The notes under the pieces: model-generated
Seen by the model: only the letters and a program-made list of their open reading frames with translations
The model's database searches: none
Told to the model about the DNA's origin: nothing
NCBI GenBank assembly: GCA_951804985.1
Contig: OX638130.1
Coordinates: 126,989,593-127,053,592 of the forward strand
Length of the DNA stretch: 64,000 nucleotides
Direction of reading: 5' to 3'
DNA from: Dryomyza anilis
Lineage: Eukaryota > Arthropoda > Insecta > Diptera > Dryomyzidae
Shown: in pieces, positions 25,213 through 37,509 of the stretch
Layout of the letters: every line of letters begins with the position of its first letter
Numbering within the stretch: the first letter of the stretch is position 1
Program-made: the position numbers and the translations under genes

Positions 25213-26524
25213 TTTTCGCCTCGCTCATTCGCCTTGCTGTTTCGCATGATTTATAATTTTCTAGTTTAAATTAATTTTCAAAAACAAGCAGCTATGAATT
25301 AATGCTAATAACTCATTATCCTGTGACACATTTTTTCTATTAATAACTTGAATTTGTTTAAACTGCTTAAATTATTGCTGACTGTCGCTGTTTTATCTGC
25401 TGCTGCTGCTTTTAATCTGGCTAATGAATTTGGCCAAAAGTCTGCTGTTTTGACAACCGCGCTTAATTTCCGTCTCAACGCCAACCGAGCGGAAGTAATT
25501 TGTGTATGTCCTGCAGTGTCCTTGCCCAGCAACACCCACTTCTTAGACAGTCGCACGCCGCAGGATCTGCCTGCTAGGTTCACACTAATCGGCTAATTAC
25601 TTTTAATTTGACTTGTTCCACTTTTTGTCCTGCTGTGAGCGATGCCGCGCCGCCAAGTCCAGCCAAGGCGCAAAAGGATATTAATTGCGCTGGCAAGGAG
25701 CAGGACAAACTTAAGTTGTGCGTTGGACGCGCTGTGTTTCTTTCACTGAACGGGTCATTGAACGCGCGTCGTCTCCTTCTCCAAAGAGTTCTGTGTACTT
25801 GGCGGATATTATTATGACAAGGACACGCAATGCTTGGACGAAGGACTTCCTATGGGCGTCTTCTATTTTGAGACATATGCTTGGCTGAATCATTGGCACG
25901 CATTTTCATTTGAATTGAACTGCGTTAAAAATCATTGCCTACTTTGGGGCGCCAAACATTTAGGCAGCTTTTTAAGTCTTTTCATTGCAATTATTGCCAA
26001 TCATTTGTGAATTTTATTACATACCTCTCACTGATGCATTCGCTCATTTAAGCGCACATTTGCTACCGCGCCCAGTAAATGGCGGACGAGAGGGTCCAAT
26101 GAAATGCAAATCAAATGAATTCGAATTTGAATTTTTCAATTATTTACAACCGCCATCGAGTGTTCAACATGCAGAGCGACAACATTCATGCTGTTGACTG
26201 AATTTGTTGTTGTCGCTTTTGGCCCAGTTTGGGCAATATTTTTGGCAATCATTCAACGTGGCTTCGCAGTCGTTCGAGTCGCTCATGAAATCCTAAATAT
26301 GAATGAAGCGCTGTCCAGAGCATAGCATACGCCAACCCACCCAACACAGATATCTGGCAATATATTGTACACTGTGGGAAACAGATTTTAAAATATTTTA
26401 AAACCTAATTAATTTAAATAGGTCTCACGAAATGAATATAAAAATTAAAAACAGTTTGTGATGCGTTTTCGTTGCTACACCTTGAAATATGATTTAAACA
26501 GTATTTTAGATTATGACAATGTCT
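25213..26524. other. Gene-free, mixed-composition intergenic DNA
   Basis: Near-balanced composition at 25360-26340. A stop-free plus-strand frame without an early ATG runs from 25762 to the TGA near 26008 (about 82 codons), and a 62-codon minus frame overlaps it. I recognise neither. Confidence 0.45.
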
Positions 26525-26531
26525 AAAAGGT

Positions 26532-29178
26532 TATATCACATATATCACATATATCACATTTATCACATATATCACATATATCACATATATCACATATATC
26601 ACATATATCACATATATCACATATATCACATATATCACATATATCACATATATCACATATATCACATATATCACATATATCACATATATCACATATATCA
26701 CATATATCACATATATCACATATATCACATATATCACATATATCACATATATCACATATATCACATATATCACATATATCACATATATCACATATATCAC
26801 ATATATCACATATATCACATATATCACATATATCACATATATAACATATATCACATATATCACATATATCACATATATCACATATATCACATATATCACA
26901 TATATCACATATATCACATATTTCACATATATCACATATATCACATATATCACATATATCACATATATCACATATATCACATATATCACATATATCACAT
27001 ATATCACATATATCACATATATCACATATATCACATATATCACATATATCACATATATCACATATATCACATATATCACATATATCACATATATCACATA
27101 TATCACATATATCACATATATCACATATATCACATATATCACATATATCACATATATCACATATATCACATATATCACATATATCACATATATCACATAT
27201 ATCACATATATCACATATATCACATATATCACATATATCACATATATCACATATATCACATATATCACATATATCACATATATCACATATATCACATATA
27301 TCACATATATCACATATATCACATATATCACATATATCACATATATCACATATATCACATATATCACATATATCACATATATCACAAATATCACATATAT
27401 CACATATATCACATATATCGCATATATCACAAATATCACATATATCACATATATCACAAATATCACATATATCACATATATCACATATATCGCATATATC
27501 ACAAATATCACATATATCACATATATCACATATATCACATATATCACATATATCACATATTTCACATATATCACATATATCACATATATCACATATATCA
27601 CATATATCACATATATCACATATATCACATATATCACATATATCACATATATCACATATATCACATATATCACATATATCACATATATCACATATATCAC
27701 ATATATCACATATATCACATATATCACATATATCACATATATCACATATATCACATATATCACATATATCACATATATCGCATATATCACAAATATCACA
27801 TATATCACATATATCACATATATCACATATATCACATATATCACATATATCACATATATTACATATATCACATATATCGCATATATCACAAATATCACAT
27901 ATATCACATATATCACATATATCACATATATCACATATATCACATATTTCACATATATCACATATATCACATATATCACATATATCACATATATCACATA
28001 TATCACATATATCACATATATCACATATATCACATATATCACATATATCACATATATCACATATATCACATATATCACATATATCACATATATCACATAT
28101 ATCACATATATCACATATATCACATATATCACATATATCACATATATCACATATATCACATATATCACATATATCACATATATCACATATATCACATATA
28201 TCACATATATCACATATATCACATATATCACAAATATCACATATATCACATATATCACATATATCACATATATCACATATATCACATATATCACATATAT
28301 CACATATTTCACATATATCACATATATCACATATATCACATATATCACATATATCACATATATCACATATATCACATATATCACATATATCACATATATC
28401 ACATATATCACATATATCACATATATCACATATATCACATATATCGCATATATCACAAATATCACATATATCACATATATCACATATATCACATATATCA
28501 CATATATCACATATATCACATATATTACATATATCACATATATCGCATATATCACAAATATCACATATATCACATATATCACATATATCACATATATCAC
28601 ATATATCACATATTTCACATATATCACATATATCACATATATCACATATATCACATATATCACATATATCACATATATCACATATATCACATATATCACA
28701 TATATCACATATATCACATATATCACATATTTCACATATATCACATATATCACATATATCACATATATCACATATATCACATATATCACATATATCACAT
28801 ATATCACATATATCACATATATCACATATATCACATATATCACATATATCACATATATCACATATATCACATATATCACATATATCACATATATCACATA
28901 TATCACATATATCACATATATCACATATATCACATATATCACATATATCACATATATCACAAATATCACATATATCACATATATCACATATATCACATAT
29001 ATCACAAATATCACATATATCACATATATCACATATATCGCATATATCACAAATATCACATATATCACATATATCACATATATCACATATATCACATATA
29101 TCACATATATCACATATATTACATATATCACATATATCACATATATCACATATATCACATATATCACATATGTGATAT
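26532..29178 (+). repeat. 2.6-kb satellite of 9-bp unit ATATATCAC with higher-order repeats
   Basis: About 293 units. Four recurrent variants (CACAAATAT, ATATATCGC, ATATTTCAC, ATATATTAC) act as markers. CGC variants at 27779 and 27878 reappear 666 bp later at 28445 and 28544. The TTT variant moves from 27947 to 28613 and the TTAC variant from 27859 to 28525, also 666 bp. A further copy is offset by 594 bp (28445 to 29039; 28525 to 29119). Open frames of 898 and 878 codons on the two strands are pure repeat read-through and not proteins. Confidence 0.97.
29161..29178. repeat. Perfect 18-bp palindrome at array end
   Basis: ATATCACATATGTGATAT is its own reverse complement. The last array unit is followed by one inverted unit, then unique sequence. 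Confidence 0.9.
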
Positions 29179-29880
29179 TAGAAATTTCCTCAGTGTATTT
29201 GTGTTGTAGGTGCCACCATGAAGACTGCTTGTGGCTTCATGTAAATGCAATAAATTTATTGCTGTGGTCGCATGTTTGCAATTTGAAATATGAGCGAATG
29301 TCTGTCTATTTGTCTCTCTGTCTCCCACATATAAAACTATGTTTGTTGTGCACATGTATTTGTTGCTGTCACATGTGTCTGTCTGTGTTTTTCCGAGTCC
29401 TGTAGTTAAACAGCGCCGTAGTTTATTTGAGGCGCATTCATGCCTCAACATTCAGTTGATGCGAAAATATTCGGAAATCTCGTTAAACAAACTACTGACC
29501 ACATTTATTCAAGGGGTTTCTCATGCATGACATTTATGTTGTGAACCGAGGGTTGGATTTTTTTTTCGTAAACTGTTTAAATTCTCTGCTGTCGGCCAAA
29601 GCAAATTTAATTCCCATAACTGGATGCGATGCGCAATTAAGCCCGTTTGCAAATTGAATGATGATGATTGATAATTTCTGTTAGTTAAATATTTAGTTTG
29701 CATGTAGTTGGATTGCTCCAAGGTTTAAATTGATAGGAGAAAACATAATTTGGTAGCAGTTTATTTTAGGACATTTGCAATTAACGCTAGTTTAGTTTTA
29801 AAATTAAAAAATATAAAAAAAATAAAAACGAAAATATTTTTAGGTTAAGCATTGAATTCCTAGAGAAAATTGAATTTCTA
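29179..29880. other. Gene-free intergenic DNA
   Basis: Mostly unique sequence with TGTCTGTCT-type patches (29299-29320, 29377-29389). No gene supported. Confidence 0.5.
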
Positions 29881-30118
29881 ATGAAATATGGAATTTTTAG
29901 TGACATTTAATTTTTATTGATAATTGAATTATTAGTGAAAATTTAAATTTTTAGCGAAAATTTAGATTTTAATGAAAAATTCCATTTTTACTGAAAAATT
30001 TACTTTTTAGTGAAACATTAAATGTTCAATATAAATAGAATTATTAGTGAAAAACTAAATTTAATTGAAAAAATTTAATTTCAAGTAAAAAATTTAATTT
30101 TTAGTGTAATAAATAAAA
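29881..30118 (-). repeat. 19-bp minisatellite, locus 3, inverted orientation
   Basis: Reads TTTTTAGTGAAAATTTAAAT and similar on the plus strand, the reverse complement of the family unit. About 12 diverged units. Confidence 0.75.
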
Positions 30119-31557
30119 TATCTGTAATTTTTCACTCCTCAATTTAATCTGCACAATCTCAATTGTCTTTGTGTTACAAGGCCTCTCAAAAACATAAAAA
30201 CAAATTGTTAAATATTTTTCCCAGAAGTATTTTCTCAATACGTACAACAAAAATCAAGTGCTAAAGTTCATTGACGGCGACCGAAACAATTTGCAAGCAA
30301 CGCAAATTTTGTAGCCTACATTTGGGCAGTTTACGCACTCAACGCTGAACTCTTATATCTATTTCTCTGTTTCTCACTACCCTATTTTCCCCCGCAGTCC
30401 TCCCAAAAATATCTTCAGCTTAAATATTTCCGTTTATTAGCTTTAACCGCTATAACAAGCGCCTGGTGGTTGACGCTGAAATTAATTTTTTATGCACCCT
30501 AAAATTATGCTATGAAAATTGTATCAATTAGCTGCTCTGCTGAACATACAGCGTAATATCAGCTATTTTTTGTGATTTTTTAATGTGTATTTAATCTTGT
30601 TTTTGTTATTAGGTTTTACGTTAATTATGCCAAAGTAGCTGATATCTAAGAATACTACTATGGGGTTCATTCAGTAGGTTGTAGCAAAGTAGTCGTTGTA
30701 GTTTTGCTTAGTGTTGAAATTGCGAATAGAGTGAAACATATAAAAACAAGAAAACCTACAATAAGAATTGTTTAAAATCGAGCTGCACAGAAATAGTAGA
30801 GATTCCCACACTGCATCTTTGCGCGCCTGAAAGTATGCTTTTGCAATTTTTTTTTGCAATTCTTGTTACTGCCTTAATTACTTTTTCGACTGCAATGCAT
30901 ATGTTTGGCAAAGCGAAGTAAAACACAAGCAAAATATAAAAATAAATTTGTAATATACTTGTTAAGGCAGGCAATTTAATTTGTAACAGTATGTTATGGA
31001 ACCTTATTTAAATTCATGCAATTTTGGTTTAATTCACAAGACTTTTGTAGTATAATCATAGGGTTTAATTAAAAAAAAAAACTCTATAGGAAAATATTGC
31101 ATAATTTTAGAGCCATTTTAAATTCAACTTGGCCTTATTTAAAGTATATGTAGGTTATTTATAAAAATCTTAATACTTTTTTTTACAAATCTGAACCAAA
31201 AACTAACTTTCTTTTACACTACAAAATTATCAATGTTTAATTACAGGCAATATAAAAATACTAAATAAAAATTTAAATAATTTTTTAATGAAATATAAAC
31301 AAAATTCCTTTTTTTAAACTATTAAAAATTACGAATTTTCACAATATTATGCGATTATTTTCTATCAAATACATTGCATACTTTCGTACGTAACAACAAT
31401 TTATTCAAAGTTTCATATGTGCATTTCCAAAAAAACGTCAATACGTCCAAAAAATTATAAATGCTCAAATCTTTGAAATAACGATGGATTTGGAATCTTA
31501 AATATGTGAATCTAAAAATCTAAAGACAACCTTAATTAATATTTCTAAAGCTTAAAA
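30119..31557. other. Gene-free AT-rich intergenic DNA
   Basis: No repeat array or gene recognised. 30340-30420 is slightly pyrimidine-rich. Confidence 0.5.
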
Positions 31558-31664
31558 GTAGAATTCTTCCCAGTAGAAATCTTCGCCGTAAAATTCTTCC
31601 CCATAGAACGCTTTACCGTAGAATTCTTCCCGGTAGAATTCTTCCCCGTAGAGTCTTTCCCAGT
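31558..31664 (+). repeat. 15-bp minisatellite A (AGAATTCTTCCCAGT)
   Basis: Seven units in exact 15-bp register, with variants such as AGAACGCTTTACCGT. It passes directly into a second 15-bp array. Confidence 0.85.
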
Positions 31665-31893
31665 AGAAGTTTTAGTGTAGTTAGTTTTAATGTGAGCTTT
31701 AATGTGAGCTTTATTGTGTTGAGTTTTAGTGTGATGAGTTTTAGTGTGGTGAATTTTGGTGTGGTGAGTTTTAGTATGGTGAATTTTTAGTGTGGTGAGT
31801 TTTAACGTGGTGAATTTTATTGTGGTGAGTTTAAGTGTGGTGAGTTTTAGTGTGGTGAGTTTTATTGAGCTGAGTTTTAGTGTGGTGATTTTT
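31665..31893 (+). repeat. 15-bp minisatellite B (AGTTTTAGTGTGGTG)
   Basis: About 15 units, the first ones shortened to 12 bp. The junction unit AGAAGTTTTAGTGTAG shares the AGAA start of array A and the TTTTAGTGT of array B. Confidence 0.85.
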
Positions 31894-31904
31894 AGTTTTT
31901 TGTT

Positions 31905-32115
31905 TCATTTTTTTAGATTGTGTATGTGCTGAGTTATGTCGTTTTGAAAGTTTAGGTTGTATGGGAGGTACCACGCCCCTTTGTCCAATCCCGCCCATAT
32001 ATAGCCTATGACACCCTCCGGACTCCTTAGTATCCTGACGTTATGCTGGAACAAACAGACAGACAGACCGACAGACTGACAGACGGACCAAGAGTTTTAT
32101 ATATATAGATTAAAT
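31905..32115 (-). mobile_element. DINE-1/mini-me-like fragment
   Basis: Read on the minus strand: a (TA)n stretch, then TTGGTCCGTCTGTC and further GTCT/GTCC repeats, then CCGCCCATA-type and GGGGCGTGGTACC blocks. The GTCY and TA proto-microsatellites together are a known hallmark of mini-me/DINE-1 elements of flies. The two 15-bp arrays beside it may be its internal tandem repeats; that part is inference. Confidence 0.55.
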
Positions 32116-32424
32116 TAACAACTATTTTTAAAGAGTTAAATCCTCTATTCCTAAATCTGAATTTCATCGACATTTTCAAAAATATAAACATCGATATCCT
32201 AGTAATTCTAGAAAATATTTGACAGTTAATTGAAATCAGTCCCATCCGGAACTTTGACTATCAAAAGTGTAAAACTACAGTATTACAATTTGAAAACTTT
32301 TTTTTCTCAAAAATAGTAAAATAAAATTGAAAACTTAAAAAACATCTCGAAATTTAAAAAGTACATCACTTTTCATTTCTTAATAATGATTATTAATATT
32401 GTCATATACAAAAATATTTTTAGC
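32116..32424. other. AT-rich DNA, probably decayed element interior
   Basis: No gene. Lies between the DINE-like fragment and the 120-bp repeat copies, so it is probably old transposable-element sequence. Confidence 0.4.
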
Positions 32425-32712
32425 TATAAATCGTAGTGCAAATTTCCATACGAAACGTGCGGAATTACTTTGCGATTTATTACGAAATAACTGTAAGCTT
32501 TAGGAACAAAGTGTACACATAAAAAAATATATTAAGTTGTCTAAGATAATTGAAAAAGATATATTGTACTCAAAAAGTATTTTTAGAATTAAAATCGTAC
32601 TGATAATTTCTATACGGAATTTTTTATCACGTCCGGAATGTCCCGTCCAGAATTTTTCCGTGATTTATTATGAAAAAAACTATAAATTTTAGGTATAAAA
32701 TCTATATATATT
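32425..32712 (+). repeat. Two diverged copies of a 120-bp repeat (a third is inverted at 34215)
   Basis: Copies at 32425-32530 and 32593-32710 share AAATCGTA, AATTTCYATACG, GGAAT, GTGATTTATTATGAAA and CTATAAATTTTAGG blocks in order. A third copy, on the minus strand at 34215-34325, contains TTTCATAATAAATCACAG and CGGTCGGAAC. Confidence 0.6.
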
Positions 32713-33019
32713 GTATTTGCATATCAATCACAAGATTTTAGCTAGGTAAGAAATGCTGCAGAAATAATTAAACACTGGCGGGTGTTGATATTTGGAAGTT
32801 GAAAAAAATAATATCAAAATAATCAAGAAATAATTCTAAAGATTTATTAAAATTGTAATCATTGTCAAATTACTTCACAGAACATATTTTCTAATCATAT
32901 TTCCAAACATTATAATTTTTTCTCTTATTTGTATCACCAATCACAAGACCCGCCACTGTTTAATTATTTCTGCAGCATTTCTTACCAAGTTAAAATCACT
33001 GTGATTGATATGCAAATAC
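32713..33019. mobile_element. Fold-back MITE with about 75-bp terminal inverted repeats
   Basis: The left end starts GTATTTGCATATCAATCACA. The same sequence is read on the minus strand from 33019. Similarity continues through GGTAAGAAATGCTGCAGAAA and TAATTAAACA to GGCGGGT, about 75 bp. The middle of about 150 bp is AT-rich and non-coding. No clear target-site duplication. Confidence 0.8.
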
Positions 33020-33435
33020 TGGGAATGGACTGGTCTATCATTATAAATTAGAAAAAATGGGGTGATGGAAAACGAAAATTTGAGAAAATCAATGATAAAG
33101 TAAAAATTTTTATTTTCCTTTTTGTAAAATTCAACTTTACGTACATTTTAAAAAAGGAAAAATCATGGGATTCAAGGATGTGATATACCATTGGAAAGGT
33201 AATTTAATTGTCTAAACTTTGATTTATTTTTTTATTTATCATTTATCAACAGATTTCATTTTATAACCAATATACTTGAATAGACTATGTAAGTAATATG
33301 CATTCACAAACACCCTGTATCTTAAACTTGGTGCAAAATAGGACATATTTTAATTTACATTTTCTTATTTTTTGGAATCATAGAATCACCTCCCGAGTTA
33401 TTGACATCGATGAACCAAACACCCTGTATATATTT
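33020..33435. other. AT-rich DNA with two CAAACACCCTGTAT copies
   Basis: CAAACACCCTGTAT occurs at 33307-33320 and 33417-33430 in the same orientation. ACACCCTGTAT is a recurrent end motif of insect DNA transposons, but no complete element is visible. Confidence 0.4.
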
Positions 33436-34175
33436 ATACCCTACACCTATGAGGTACAGGGTATATTAAGTTTGTACAGATAATGTACCGCCCCTTAGAA
33501 AGCGTGCCATATCATTTGATCTTGATCAGCATCCCGAGTCCGTTTAGCTATGTTTGTCTGTCTGTCTGTCTTGCTGCCTTGCTGTCCTTATACGAGAAAA
33601 CTTGAGAAATACTGGTCAGAATGCGATGAAATTAGGTCACAATATTTTTTAGCTAAAAGTAGGCACTGAGTTTGGAAATGAGCCAAATCGGTCAATGGAC
33701 ACGCCCACCTCCCAAACAAGTCTCTGTTATATAACTCGTTAGGAATCAATAACTCGGAAAATATTCAAGATATACTTATCAAATTTAAAATGTATTCTTA
33801 GAATTCCTCTAAAAATATGTGGTCCAAAAATGGGCGTGATCCGCACACATTTTTTTTTTCATTATTTCCCGGGTTTTCACAGTGAAAATTTTAACCGTAA
33901 ATTATTAAAATCAAATCTATGAAATAATGAATAATTGCCTATTTTAAATATAGGCGTGGGCTGCCCACTTTTATTTTTCTAATTTTTTTATTAGTTATTT
34001 TATACCTTTATATCAATTTTTTAAATTATGGCGATATAAGACACATTTCTGATATGTGAATAATTTTCTGAGGGTGATGGGGTTCAGCATAATTAAGAAC
34101 TTTAAAAATAAGGTATACAATTAAATACCCCCGCCAAAGGTGTAGGGTATTCCATAGTCGGGCCCGACCGACTAT
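33436..34175 (+). mobile_element. DINE-like non-autonomous element
   Basis: The left end ATACCCTACACCTATGAGGT and the right end read on the minus strand (34150 down, ATACCCTACACCTTTGG) are subterminal inverted repeats. The left end also folds on itself (ATACCCT at 33436, AGGGTAT at 33458). A GTCTGTCTGTCTGTC tract lies at 33555-33570 and GACACGCCCACCT at 33699-33711. Just outside the right repeat a hairpin ATAGTCGG/CCGACTAT (34154-34175) resembles the 3' hairpin of Helitron/Helentron relatives. There is no coding capacity. Terminal blocks of this type are common across higher flies. Confidence 0.7.
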
Positions 34176-34214
34176 AAAAGTCCGTCCCATGTGACCGAAC
34201 TTTCCCAACTCGTT

Positions 34215-34325
34215 TTTTCATAGTTTTGAGTTTTTTCATAATAAATCACAGAAAAATTTCGGTCGGAACAAAAAAATTCAATATTTAAATTTTCACAACG
34301 ATTTTATTCTAAAAATTATTTTATG
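34215..34325 (-). repeat. Inverted third copy of the 120-bp repeat
   Basis: Reverse complement aligns with 32593-32710 over GTGATTTATTATGAAAAAAC, the GGTCGG/CGTCCG box and AAATCGT. With those copies it brackets the fold-back MITE and the DINE-like element. Confidence 0.6.
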
Positions 34326-36020
34326 TCTGACTATTTTAATAATTATTATTAGAAATGTACGTTTTAAATTCCCTATTGTTTTTTAAGTTTATTAAGTTTT
34401 GTAATTTTTATATTTTTTAATGTGAGTACATTAACATTGCATAGGCATTTCATTTTTTATTTCTTTTTTTTATGAAGATATTTAGATATTTTAATTAATG
34501 TTTTAAACGTTCAACTTTAGCAAAATTTATTTGGAACATTGAACTTTTTACTAATTTGTTGGTCAATTCGTTTTTATCGCAGGCCGCATCTGTACCTGCA
34601 ACTTTTATTAGTACCTTGTACCACGACAACAACTCATTCTTAAGCTGCAACACTTGGCAGGCAAGTTTATCTTTTACCTACTACTTTTTCTTATCTTCAA
34701 CTACTATTTTTTTCTACTATTTCTACTTCTTCTCTATCAGAAAATCGCTTAATTAAGCGCTGCGCTAAACGAACCGAAGTCAAGACCAGGCAGCAACACA
34801 CAATGTGGCAACACGGTGTTCTGTGGATGCGCAGCGATGCTGATATTTAAGACAAAACTATTGGAAAAAACAATGACAACAACAGCACTCTACAGGACAC
34901 TTACAAGGAGCAGCAGCACGTGCAGTGCGGGAGGAGTTGTTGGAGGCGATGGCTTTCATTAAGTTAACACTTCTTTGATGCTGCTGATGCGACGAAGTGT
35001 TGCTGCTACTGCTGTTGTTGTGCGCCGTTATTTATGCTACACTTTAACGTATCGATAAATGAGCGAACGTAACGACAAAAAGTTGCAGCAACAAAATACA
35101 TTGTAAAAGTCATAAAAAAGGTGCAAAAAACAACCATGATTTTTCGTAACTAATTACTTGATGTTCGGGCTGAATTAATCATGATTACGGCGCAAATTAG
35201 TGGATATAGTAAATGCTGGCCAAAGTGTCAGGGCGTGATTAATAAAAATGATAATGAAAAAACATGAGAAAAACCTAATTAAATGCAGACAATAATAAAA
35301 TAAAAATACTTTTGTATGCTTTTTCATTTTAAAATGAAATTGAGATTATTTAATTAAAATTGTTTACTGTTTAAATAAAATTGTGATTTTTTATTTCAAA
35401 TTGGAAATATATCATCTTTATTTATTTTTTTATATAAAGTCTGTGTCACTGAAAATATTTTAGATTTTATTAGAGTAAAACGACATTAAATTGTACCAAA
35501 AGATTTACATATGGCATGTTTATTGCCTTAAAGTATGCAACGAAATACAAATAAAACAAGCAGCAGACGCAGAATGTGTAGCATGATTTTATGCGCAACA
35601 TAAATAAATTAAATATTCAATGAATTATACAAAAAAGAGCAACAACACAACTAAAAGAGGGGCTTTGTATTGCTTACTTGTTTCGCTTTTTAGATTTTCC
35701 TTTTTTTCTTTAACTTTTTTGTGGCTTGTTGCCCTTTTTTATTGCGCCATTGGTTTGCAACTTTTGTGTTTTATGCAAAGCAATAAAATGCTTTACATTG
35801 CTAAACAACAGCAGTAGTAGCAACACAGCAACATGCACTAGAAGCGATGTGGAGCGAAGGGGCGGGGGGGGACGACAATATTAATAGCAACAACATTAAA
35901 GGCATGCTGCCGCGAGTGAAAGTATTTGCATAAAAATTCATATTAAAAATTTTACAGATGCCGACCAGAAAAACATGACAAGATGCTGGCAACACAAGTT
36001 AATGCATTTTTAATAAGCGC
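34326..36020. other. Gene-free intergenic DNA
   Basis: 34560-35060 is CAA/CTG-rich. 34678-34732 holds a trace of the 12-bp TTTCTACTACTA family. A G8 run lies near 35863. No gene supported. Confidence 0.5.
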
Positions 36021-36890
36021 CAAAAAGTATGCAATCATTTTTTGTTATTTGTTAGGCGTTTAAAAAGGGCGCTTTTGATTTTTCAGTGATTTTTAGATTG
36101 TCGAAAAGTATGCAATGTATTTTTGTTATAAGTTAAATTAAAAAAAAAGAAAATTTTAATTATTTTAATATGTACAAAATATAATATAAGAATATGGAAT
36201 ATTTTGTAAATTGCTGTTGTTTGTGCAATGTTTTTTTTTAATTGTCTAGGAGTATGCTACGTTTTTTCATATTAAAGTGAAAATATTTTTTAGATTACCG
36301 GAAAGTATGCAACATTATTTTGATATATTCTAAATTAAAAAATTGTATATAATTAAATTTTGTAAAATAAAACATCACAAAATATGCAAAATTTTGTAAT
36401 TTGATTATTATAATGATCTATGCCATGCTATTTAAATGGCCAATTAGTGTGCTTTGTTTCTTCATCACTGTTTATGTTGTTGTTTAACTTTTTCGATTTA
36501 TTACAAAGTATGCCACATATTTTGACATATACTAAATTTAAAAAACAAAAAAACTATCTGAAAGTATAAATATTATCTAAATAAATTTCATATTTTATGC
36601 AAGTACAGCATATTTTACAATTTGCATTTAACACTCCAAAGTATGCAATATTTATTTGCTGCAATTTTTCTGTGAATATACTAAAAATATATGCAATATT
36701 TTTAAGGTTTTTATTAAAATCCAGAGAGCTAACCAAATATTTTAATTCAAACTTTGTATTTTAACATTTTTTTGCGCTTTTTAGAGGTTTTATTAATATT
36801 GTTTAAATAAGTACAATATTTTATGCATTTATAGCAAATTCTACAATTTGCTTATAGCACTCAAAAATATGCAATTCTTTTTGCAAGCCT
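36021..36890 (+). repeat. Diverged repeat with AAAGTATGCAA core
   Basis: AAAAGTATGCAAT-type cores, followed by TATTTTGATATATACTAAATT-like sequence, lie near 36023, 36107, 36248, 36301, 36506, 36638 and 36869. The three best units are about 193 and 205 bp apart. Array edges are not sharp. Confidence 0.55.
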
Positions 36891-37509
36891 AAATATATGC
36901 TACAATTTTTTTTTTTTTTCAAGTAAAACTAACATTTTATTTTGTAATTGCATGGCAATTTGCCTCGTTTCGTTGCACACATACAACGTTTTTAAGCGCA
37001 AGAGGCAAAACTGTTTTTCTATTAATTTTAGCAATTTGCAGCATTTCTCTGCTGCAATTTCAAGTAATAGGAGGCAAAACATGCTAATAAGCAGTCTGTC
37101 TATGAATTTGAAAACATGTTGTTGCATTAAGTTGAGTGCAGAAATATTTAAATTAAAATACATTATAATGTTATTATTTAAAAACTGTTGTATTACAAAA
37201 CTATTTGTGAATTAATTGTTAGATTTTTAATGAAAAGTGTTTGCTGTTATTCAGTAATAAGTATAATACGTATGGCATACAATAAACATTTAATAAAACA
37301 TCTAATTTTCATTTATTTTGTAATAAAGAATACAAAAAAATTATAAAAGAAAAACTAAAAAAGTAAAAATTATGAAAAAAAAATTGTTGGCACTATATTT
37401 TTTATTAAAATACAAATTATTTCTGAAGTTTAATTCAATTTCAATTGATATTACTATCGACCAGAGTCCAAGAATTTTCTTTTATTGATTTTTAGCAATA
37501 TATGACAAT
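36891..37509. other. Gene-free AT-rich intergenic DNA
   Basis: Two opposing 87-codon open frames overlap here; neither shows a domain. AT content rises toward the array that follows. Confidence 0.5.

Noticed and set aside
26513..29209. 898- and 878-codon open frames
   Set aside because: They are three-residue translations of a 9-bp satellite and exist on both strands; no coding evidence.
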